This document shows positions 6,792-16,300 of a stretch of 30,224 nucleotides of DNA, piece by piece. Origin of the DNA: a virus. The notes beneath the pieces were generated by a model. It worked only from the letters and a program-made list of their open reading frames with translations, had not been told where the DNA came from and searched no databases. The DNA is taken from IMG/VR virus record IMGVR_UViG_3300042469_001036, positions 1 through 30,224 of that record; one strand, 5' to 3'. Position 1 is the first letter of the stretch, and each line of letters opens with the position of its first letter. The position numbers and the translations under genes were made by a program.

Positions 6792-7277
6792 ATGGCAGTA
6801 CCTTTTATTGACGCAATGTTGCCGGGAGATAAGGCATCACCAAATAAACCAATAGGTCGTGGAAGTCTTATTACATTTAATTATATTTTCCACAAATCTG
6901 GACACGATCCCTATCCAGTAGTATTGGTAACAGATATTTGGCCTAACTATATTCGTGGTATAAACTTAAATTATTTAACATTCCCAACTATCAAAAAAAT
7001 GGTATTTCCAGCACCAAATCAAACAGTTTGCGATAACCCATCATTCACATATCAATATATAAAAGGTAGTGAATATATAGTTTCAGCATTCCGTCAGTAT
7101 AAGCGCAATGGAATTCAGCGATTAAAAAAACTAGACTGCGCTTTTATAGTAAAAGCTCTTGGACTTTCTCGGTCTTTTGATCCAAATGAGATAGAAGCAA
7201 TTCGTAGATCAGTTCGAGAGCAAATTCGCCAGCTAGCTAATGTAAGAGCAGCACCCACTGGTGAAATGACGGTATAA
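6792..7277 (+). CDS. Conserved phage structural-type protein upstream of tape measure
   Basis: This 161-residue protein has a beta-rich N-terminal half with RGSLITFNYIF (23-33), PYPVVLVTDIWP (40-51) and RGINLNYLTF (55-64), followed by helices with many Arg and Lys. A strand of the form 'P-V/L-V-L' followed by 'G-x-N-L-x-Y-L' recurs in small virion proteins of T4-like cyanophages and their relatives, as I recall. Its location just before the tape measure supports a tail or head-tail role, but I cannot name the T4 equivalent. No SD is seen before the ATG, and only 27 bases separate it from the preceding terminator, so the transcript may have an unusual or very short leader. The next in-frame Met (residue 9) has no SD either. 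Confidence 0.6.
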   Translation: MAVPFIDAMLPGDKASPNKPIGRGSLITFNYIFHKSGHDPYPVVLVTDIWPNYIRGINLNYLTFPTIKKMVFPAPNQTVCDNPSFTYQYIKGSEYIVSAFRQYKRNGIQRLKKLDCAFIVKALGLSRSFDPNEIEAIRRSVREQIRQLANVRAAPTGEMTV

Positions 7278-7280
7278 ATA
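7273..7280 (+). promoter_or_regulatory. TATAAATA box, candidate T4-like late promoter (distal)
   Basis: An exact TATAAATA, the T4 late-promoter core, overlaps the stop codon of the gene ending at 7277. A transcript from here would carry the hairpin at 7291-7317 in its leader before the tape-measure gene. The DNA is AT-rich enough to give such octamers by chance, so the call is weak. Confidence 0.25.
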
Positions 7281-7291
7281 AATTATCTTTT

Positions 7292-7316
7292 TATTCGATA
7301 AGTGTTTTATCGAATA
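7292..7316 (+). other. Intergenic hairpin upstream of the tape-measure gene
   Basis: Arms TATTCGATAA and TTATCGAATA (10 bp, perfect) enclose a GTGTT loop. No T-run follows, so it is not a classic intrinsic terminator. It could stabilise or mark the 5' end of a transcript from the distal TATAAATA box, or be an RNA processing site. Confidence 0.5.
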
Positions 7317-7327
7317 CTAAATACTCA

Positions 7328-7335
7328 TATAAATA
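7328..7335 (+). promoter_or_regulatory. TATAAATA box, candidate T4-like late promoter for tape measure
   Basis: An exact TATAAATA followed by AAG lies 26 bases before the tape-measure ATG. In T4, transcription starts five or six bases after this core, which would leave a leader of about 20 bases containing the TTTAGG SD. Position and exact match favour it. Chance occurrence in AT-rich DNA and lack of a visible gp55-like sigma gene in the window argue for caution. Confidence 0.4.
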
Positions 7336-7361
7336 AAGACAATTATTTAATTTAGGCGTTC

Positions 7362-10300
7362 ATGGATCAACCCATATTAGACAATCTTAATCGTAATGTT
7401 GGAAGCGTTATAACAAGCCTTCAAGCATTAAAAAGTGCATTAGATACTGCTTCTACTGGCACAGCACAACCTGCTGGCGGTGGAAACGTAAACATGGATG
7501 ACTTAAAAGACATACTAGGAAAATTCGTCAAAGATTTTAAAGAAGTATCAGAAGAGCAAAAAAAATATACAAAATCTGTCGTCAAAGCAATGAAAGATGT
7601 TATAAAAGCTCGTAGCAGTGGCGGCGGTGGCGGCGGTGGTGGCGGTGGTGGTGGTGGTGGTGGTGGTGGTGGTGGTGGTGGTGGTAAAAAATCCAAAGCA
7701 GACCAAGAAGAAATTAAAAATCTTCAAAGTAAATTGAGCTTAGAATCTCAACTTATCGATTTTGCTGAAAAAAATAGTTTTTATGGTGAAAATAGTGTCG
7801 ATACTTTAACTGAAGCATTAAAAATAACTGTTGCTCAACATAAAGTAAGAGCCAATGCTTTAGTCAGCATACAAGGAATTAGTGACGTTGAAAAACAAGC
7901 ATTGAAAACAGAATATAAGCGTTTAGAAGCTATTAAGAATGGCCAATATGCTTATTATAACATGGTTAACCAGTTAAGAGAAATTACTGGTTACATGAAT
8001 ACATTTGAAAGTGGCCTTGGTCTAAAAACCATGGAAACACTGACAAGCGGAATTGTTCAAGAGGAAATGAAATTTACTCAAGAAGTTCGCAAAGCAGCTT
8101 ATGAAACAGCAGGACTAACCAAAAATAGTCAATCTCTTCAAAGAACATATGAAGAAATTGGCACTTCTGTTAAAACAACTGGCTTTGATAGAACTAAATT
8201 TCAACAATCTTATTTAAAATCTTTAAAGAGTGGTGTTAAAGATTTAAAGCAAGCTGTATCATTAACAACAACTCAACTTAACACTGAAAGCCAATTGGGT
8301 CTTGAAGCAGGATCATTACAAGAAACATTCCAATCATTTGCCCAAACAGGAAGAATGACTAATGGTCAACTTGCTGATATGGGTCGTGGTATGCGTGATG
8401 TAGCTAAAAATACTGGATTAACAGGCGAAGCATTAAAAGGAGCAGTTGATTCAAGTCGTGAAATAATTAATCAACTCAGAAATGCAGCAAGCCTAACAAG
8501 CACTGCTGCTAAAAATGTTATAGAAATGAATGCAAATGCCAAAAAACTTGGTGTTGATCAACAGATGTTGCAATTGCAAGGTGGATTGACAAGCGGCGCT
8601 AAATTACTGATGGACTCATCTTCACAAACTCAGTCAATGATATTTTTAGCAGCAAGTAAAGTTGGAAAAGTAAACGAAGCAATGAACGGAACTCTTCTTT
8701 CAACAAAAGAAGGAATTAAATCTCTTGGCACTGGATTGCAAGGAATTCTTAAAGATTTCGGTGTCGGAAGCCTTGAAGAAATTGATCAACTGTCAGCAGA
8801 AGCAAAAACAAGATTAAATATTCAACTAAAATCCGTCGTTGGAATGGAATTAGGAGAGTTCCGTTCTTTGATAGAATCTGTAAATGAATCAGGAAAAGGT
8901 CTTGGAGACAGACTTGGCGATATCAATAAGAAAATGAAAGATAATATAACCGCTGATGAAAAAAGAGCTTTAGTTGAACAAAAGCGCCAGTTGAAAGCTA
9001 GCAAGCAACTTGAAATATTGACAGCACTAGATGAAGCAGCAAAAGGCGCAAAAGATATGAATGGTGCCTTAGCTAAATTTGGCGAAAGAAGAAAAGATTT
9101 TGAAGGCGATTTACAAGCATTAGGATCAAGCTGGCAGAATGAAACACAAGTTGCTAAAGATGCAATCAAGGGAGCAATTGAAAGCGTTAACAAAGGGCTG
9201 AAAGAGGCTGGTAAATCAGAACTTAAAATAGATTCTTCAGAAATAGAAAAGGCTGTTAAAGACCCATCTATGTTAAGGGAATTGACTGCTAAAATAAGCA
9301 AGGGTGAACAACAATTAGCCACTGCACAGAAAGCACAACTTGATCCTGTAACAGAGACAAATCAAAAACTAACTGAAATAAATGACACTCTAAGAAATAT
9401 GTCTCAAAATGTTATATCAAAAATAATGAGCAGCATTTTTGGAAAGTTATTGGTTGTTGGAGCAGTAATTTCTGGAATTGCAGCTTCAGTTATTGGTCTT
9501 GGAATTCAATTAATTGCGATTAAGAAGACATTGCAAAAAATTGCCTTTGGAGATATGAGCAAAGGAGAATCTGAACTAAGTCTTTTAGATAACCTAAAAT
9601 CTGTTTTCACTAGCAAAAAACCAATTGAAGGCGTTAATATTGGTAAAACAGAAACGGAAAAACTAACAGGTCAAACATCTCCAACTAGTACTGTTACATC
9701 AGAAGCGCAAAAGAAAACAAAAGCAGAAACGCAACCGCAAACTCAAACTGTTGCACCTAAACCAGAATCAGTAAACGTAGAAGAAAAAATAAGCAAGTCA
9801 TCAGAAATTCTTACAAAAATTTTAACTACTTTAGATACAATTAAAGATTGTATTTGTAAACCTTCTACACCATTGACTCAACCACCAGCAGCAGCACCTG
9901 ATCCAATGGCTGCATTGACACAAGCAAAACCAGCAGCAGCACCTGATCCAATGGCTGCATTGACACAAGCAAAACCAGCAGAGCCAGAACCTGTGCAAGT
10001 TGCTGAAAAAGCTGCTGGAAAAGCAGCTAAAAAGAAAAAGCTAACTCCAGAAGAAATTGCAGCACTTAAAGCTGAAGGTCAGGCAAGAAAAGAAGCCGCC
10101 AAAGCTAAAGGACTTGATCCAGCAGTTGAAAAATCCATCAGAAGAAATCAAGAAAAGAATATAAAGATGGATACGAAATTAAACAATATAGAGAGAAAAG
10201 AACAAATAAAAGAAATAAGAAGAGGCAAAAAAGACGATAGAATATTAAGATTAGAAGAGCAAGCTGTAAAACATGAAAGGAAAATGCAGAAAAAAGAAAC

Positions 10301-13300
10301 AGCTATGCCTAAAGAAGTAGATGCTCCTAAAGAAGCAGCTACGCCTTGTCCTAGTGTTCCAGATGATGGTTGCCTCGATCCAAAAGCAATGGCGGCTAGT
10401 GGCGGAAGCATGGTTAAAACAGCAGCCGCTGTTGCTATTTTAGCCGCTGGAGCTTTGGTGTTGGGAACTGCATTGATATTCCTTGGCAGTAAAGTTCTTA
10501 AAGCACTTGGTCTTGATTTAAACAAAATAATGGAAACTGCTGCTGCAATCGCTGCGGTCATCGGCGTTGCTGTAGCCATTTCAGTTGCTGGCGCTCTTGC
10601 AATGAATTGCTTGTCTGAAATTGAACCTGAAATTTCAAAAATACAAAAAAATCTTGGCAAGGCCGTAAAAACAGGAGCAATTCTTGTTGTCATGGGAACT
10701 ATTTTGGTCATTCTTGGCGCAGCAATGATTTACTTGGCACGGATGGTTCTAAAGGCACTCAATATGGATGCCTCTACAGCAATTGAAGTTGCCACTACAG
10801 TTGGAGCAATTGCTGGCGTTGTAGGAACAGTTGCCTACGCAACTGTTAAGTTTTTAGAAGCACTTGAAGAACTTGACGCAAACCCAATGTGGAAAAAAAT
10901 TAAAACAAATTATCCAGCAATAGTAAAGAATATTGCCTTGGGAGGATTAGCACTTTTAGTCATATCAGGCGCAATAGTTATCCTTGGCGCAGCATTGATA
11001 AAATTTTCTCAATATATATTAGGAGCATTAGGAGTTGATGCAGCTACTGCTTTTAAAGTTGGATCAACAATAGCCGCAATTATGGTCGCTGTGGGATTAA
11101 TTGCACTTGCCACAATTGGATCAATTGGTGGATTACAAGCTCTCGGACAATTAACTGCTTACCTTGTAACACCAGTACCGGGTCCATTTCCTATTCCTGC
11201 TGGTGCCTTGATGCTACTTGGCGCTGACGTTTTGCTTAAACTTGGTCTACCAATTCTTTTGCTTGCTACAGCACTTATGTTTTTTGGCAAAATAATTCTT
11301 GGGGCAGCTGGAATTAATGCAGCTACAGCAATGAAAATTGGAATGACAATTTCTGCCATATTTTTAGCAGTTGGTCTAATTTCTTTGGCTTTAGGGTTTG
11401 CTATGGAAGGCCTAACGTATCTAGGAGCAATAGCAACTATAGTTTTAACTAGTCCTCTGGTAGTATTAATGGAACTAGGAGCATGGGCATTATTGCTTGG
11501 AGGAGGAGGAATTCTTCTTCTTGGAGTCGCAATAATGTGGCTAGCTAAAACTCTTTTAGCTATTTCGGGATTAAATTTAGCTTCAATTGCAATGACAACA
11601 TTGACCGTATATGCATTATTTGCTGGAGTTGCATTAATATCGATTGCTTTGGGTGCTGCGATGGAAGGCCTAATGTATCTAGGAGCAATAGCAGGTATAC
11701 TTATACTTGCAATTCCTTTAATGGAGATTGGCGCAAGAGCTTTATTATTTTTCACACCAGCAATGCTTCTTCTTGCATCTGCAATAATATTGATGGGAAT
11801 GTTAGTATCGAAATTTATTGTATCGCCAAAACTAGCTGGTCAAACTGCTTACGCTATTGCAACTATTCTTGGCGCTGCTGCACTTATTGCTGCCGCTGTT
11901 GTCGGATTCGCAACTATCGGAATAGCTTTAGGACTTATTGGACTTCTTTCTCCACTTATTGCAGGTCTTATGTTGCCTGCCGCATGGGGTCTTGGCGTAT
12001 TGGCTTTCCCAATGATTGAATTTGTACAAGCTGCTGTAAGAATAGCCAAAGATTTGGCAGGAGCAATGCCATTAAACAAAGTAAATGAATGTGTTGGCGC
12101 TATAGCATCAATTCTTGGTGCTGCTCTGTTAATAGCAGGTATAATACTTGGATTTGCTACAATTGGCACAGGCTTGGGACTTATTGGACTTCTTTCTCCA
12201 CTTATTGCAGGTCTTATGTTGCCTGCTGCATGGGGTCTTGGCGTATTGGCTTTCCCAATGATTGAATTTACACAAGCTGCTGCCAATGTAGCCAAAGATT
12301 TGGCAAAAGCTTTGCCTCCAGCACAAGTGGAAGAAGTAGTTAATGCTGTAACAACAATTTTGAATGGAGCAGCAAAGATAGGCGAATCAGTATCTGGAAT
12401 GATTCCTTCAATGCAATATATGTCAATGATAGGACTTATTGCGCCAGTCATTGCTTGGTCAATGAGTGGTGCTGGTGGAGCACTTATCACACTTTCTAAA
12501 CCACTTGCTTTTTTTGCAATTGCCGCACTATATGTTGCGATTTTACTTAATTCTATAATGAAACCCAAAGATGCAGAAGAAGCTGCAAATGCTGTGACAA
12601 CAATTCTGAATGGAGCGGCTAGTATTTCGGATTCCCTGATGAAAATGGTTCCTAAACTTACGGCAATTGGATCAACTGCACTCATCATGTTTATGATTGC
12701 TCCTATTATGCGTCTTGCTGCTTCAGCACTTTATATCATGTCATGGCCTGTTGTTGAATATGCTAAAGCAATTGTTAGTTTTGCAATGTCATTGGCAAGT
12801 GTAGTTCATCCCGATAAGGCTAAATCTTTATCGCAAGGTGTTGCTTCTATGCTTAGTGCTATAGGAGAAGTGTCGGATGAGTTCCAAAAAATTAGAAATA
12901 AAATTGTCAGTATAGGAATGGGAGAAGGAGTTTTCAAACTTTTCCTTTTTACTTTGCCTGCACTTCGCATGGGAGTCTTTGCTTTCAAAGCAATGAAAAA
13001 ACCAATAACTGATTTTATAATTGAAATTGTAAACTTCAGTACTTCCTTGTCAACTATTGTAACTCCAGCTGTTGCTAAAACTGCCACAAAGACAATAAAT
13101 GCTACATCTGAAATAATTGCAAAAGTATCAGATATTATGAAGAATTTGAATGAAAAGATTGTTCCCATGACAAAAGCTGGATGGTTTACAAAATCTCCTG
13201 TTGACATATTGATAGAAGCAAAAAATAAACTAGCAACTTTCTTCCCAGCAATGTTTGGTTTAATAAAATCAATTGTTCTTCAAGTTAACGCTAGCTTTAC

Positions 13301-16300
13301 CGAAACGCAAGGCATTAAATCTGCTTTGAAAATATTGACCTTAATTGGCATGGTTGTAAATGAAGTTTCTAACGCAATTAAATCTCTTTCAGAAAAGGTT
13401 GCTCCATTTGTTAAAAAGGGATGGTGGAGTGGTAAATCGGCATCAGATGAGATAATTGCTGCCAAGACTGACATTAAAAATTTAATATTGGCAATTGTAG
13501 ATTTGATGGGAACTGGAATTGTTGGTCCAATTGCAAAAATGGACAATATTGAAGAAATGAAAAAGGCTGCAAAAATAATGGCCGTAGTAGCCGTTCTCAT
13601 GGAATTGACTGGTAAGGCAATTAAGGGGATGGCAGAAGTTGTAGGGACAATGAAATCGGGTTATATTAAAAAAGGTTCTGCTGACATAATAAAAGAAAAT
13701 AAAGATACATTTAAAGAATTTTTTGGAGAAGTTACAAAATTTATCGGTGAAGGAATTGTTGATTCTATTTCTATTATTCCTGATAGTTCAAGTTTAAGCA
13801 AGGCATCATCAACTATGATTGATGTTGCTAGGCTTCTTTGTGCTACAGGATCTACAATCAAGTCTCTTGCTGAAGTTATGAAATTAATGGACCCAGTTTC
13901 ACTTTTCGATAGAAAATCACCAATGCAAAAAATTGTTGAAAAAACTGATAAATTTACAGATTGGTTTGGTAAAATTGGAAAATTTGTCAAAGAAGGAATA
14001 GTAGATCCAACAAATTTAATTTTCACTGACTCAAAAGACATTAATTCTGCTTCGATAATTATAGTTGCTATGGCTAAGATTGCAGCATCAATTGTTCCGA
14101 TGATTAAGAATCTTGCTGAAGCCGTTGCTTTAGCCACAGAAGGTAAAGGAATTTTTGATGCGGCTCCAATGAAGAAAATTGTTGATAGTAAAGATAAATT
14201 TACATATTGGTTTGAGATAATTGGCGTATTTGTGCGTGATGGTATAGTTAAACCAACTTTGAGCGTCATGAAAGATATAGATATAGGAAAAGCCACTCAA
14301 ATAATTGTTTCGATGGCAACCATTGCCGCACAAATTGTTCCAATGATAAAAAATCTTGCTTCTGCTGTTGGATTAATGAGTGAAGGAGGCGTTGACAACA
14401 TTGATACTGAATGTCCTGTCGATAGAATAATCTCATCAAAAGATAAGTTTACTGATTTTTTCACACAAGTAGCAATGTTTATGCGTGATGGAATTGTCAA
14501 TCCAATTTTGAATGAGTTGAAAGATTTAGACGGAATTCAAAAAGCAGCAAGAATAATGAATGCAATGAATCAATTAATTATAATGATTCCACAAGTTATC
14601 AATAATTTTGTTACAGGACTAATTCCTTTGGTGGAAAACAGTATACAAGACATAGCCAAAGACACACCTGAAGAAAAAATTAAGGCAAACTCTGAAAAGC
14701 TTAAAGCATTTTTCACAACAACAGCAAGATTTATGCGTGAGGGAATTGTCAATCCAATTTTAAAGGAATTGGATGATTTGGACAGTATTCAAAGGGCTGC
14801 AAGAATTCTTAATGCTATGAATCAATTGTTGATAAATGTTACAGGTGTAATTAGAAGTTTGGTTTCATTGTTTGGTCCGCTTGATCCTAATCAGTGTCTT
14901 AAAGAGGCACCTATTCAAATGATTTCGAGAATGGCACCTCAATTTACCTTGTGGTTTACAAATGTTGCTTTGTTGATGAGAAATGGCATTTTATATCCAA
15001 TTTTGTTACTATTCCCATCTGAAGAAGAAATGAAAGAGGCTGTTGCTCAGTTGGCAAGAATGATTGAGTTGGTTAAATTGTTACCTGCATTTTTAATGCA
15101 ATTATCCAATTCTATGGATATGTTTTCTGGAGTTGTAGGTGCCTTCAACATAGGACTAAAAGTTACATTTTTTGCAAGTGTATTTACTTATTTGGCTGAT
15201 ACTTTGAAATATGGAGTTATTAATCCAATATTTGAAATGCCTACTGTTGACGAATTAGATGATGCTATTGATCGCATGAGTGGAATGGCAGATGTAACTG
15301 CGACTGCATCTGGTTTAATGAAATTCTTGTTTGACGTGTTTAATGATTTCAGTAATTCTATTGGCTTATATACAATATTTTTTGGTGCAAGAAATACAAA
15401 TTATTTTGCGGACACATTTACTTATTTGGCTGATACTTTGAAATATGGAGTTATTGGTCCAATATTGTATATGCCTACTGTTGATCAATTAGATGATGCT
15501 ATTGATCGCATGAATGGAATGGCTAATGTAACTGAGACTGCATCTGGTTTAATGAAATTCTTGTTTGACGTGTTTAGTGATTTCAGTAATTCTATTGGCT
15601 TATATACAATATTTTTTGGTGCAAAAAATACAAATTATTTTGCGGACACATTTACTTATTTGGCTAATGTTTTCATGGATGGAATTATCGTACCGATTAG
15701 AAAATTACCTAGTGTTGATGAATTAAGAGATGCTGTTAATAGAATAGAAGGAATGTCGAATGTTTGTAGTGCGGCTTCTTACGCTATGGGTAAAATGTTC
15801 CGAATATTTGGCGAATTTTCAGAAAAGACAAGCTTTTTTGGAATGATTTTTGGTAGATTTGATCAATACTTCTTCAATAAGACATTTACAACTATGGCTG
15901 ACAGTTTGAAGTACGGTATAATTCAACCAATTCTAAAAAACATGCCTGCTGTATCTGAATTGAATTTAGTTGTTGATAAGTTAAAGGGATTGGTTAATAT
16001 TCTTGATGAAGTTCAAAAAATCATGAATAAAATGCAGGAAACTGTAAGTAATATTGGAAATATTGGTTTTGATTTTAATGCAATTAAAGAAATGCCTATT
16101 GATAAACTTTTGCTTCTTGCAAATCATGCAAAGAAGGGTCTTGATATAGCACAGAGTGTAGAAACAAGTGTATCAAAAACAAGTGTGAAAGAAGAGCCTT
16201 CTGTTGCGGCAACTAAAAAGGCAAACGCAGAGATTTCTGCAATTGTTGAAAATAATTCAAGTAATAAAAATATTACATCTGTAACAGCAACTCCAACATC

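Noticed and set aside
6792-7361. Programmed-frameshift tail chaperone pair before the tape measure
   Set aside because: The gene at 6792 is separated by an intergenic regulatory region, and no slippery heptamer with an overlapping second frame was found.
7421-7696. Minus-strand frame with a polyproline run
   Set aside because: The prolines are simply the complement of the glycine microsatellite; the rest shows no protein-like features.
11849-12688. 279-codon open frame on the minus strand inside the tape measure, with several other long antisense frames (8822-9322, 10148-10711, 11159-11755, 13661-14296)
   Set aside because: They are antisense shadows of Ala/Ile/Leu-rich repeated coding sequence, have no family resemblance or good SD, and would oppose an essential structural gene.
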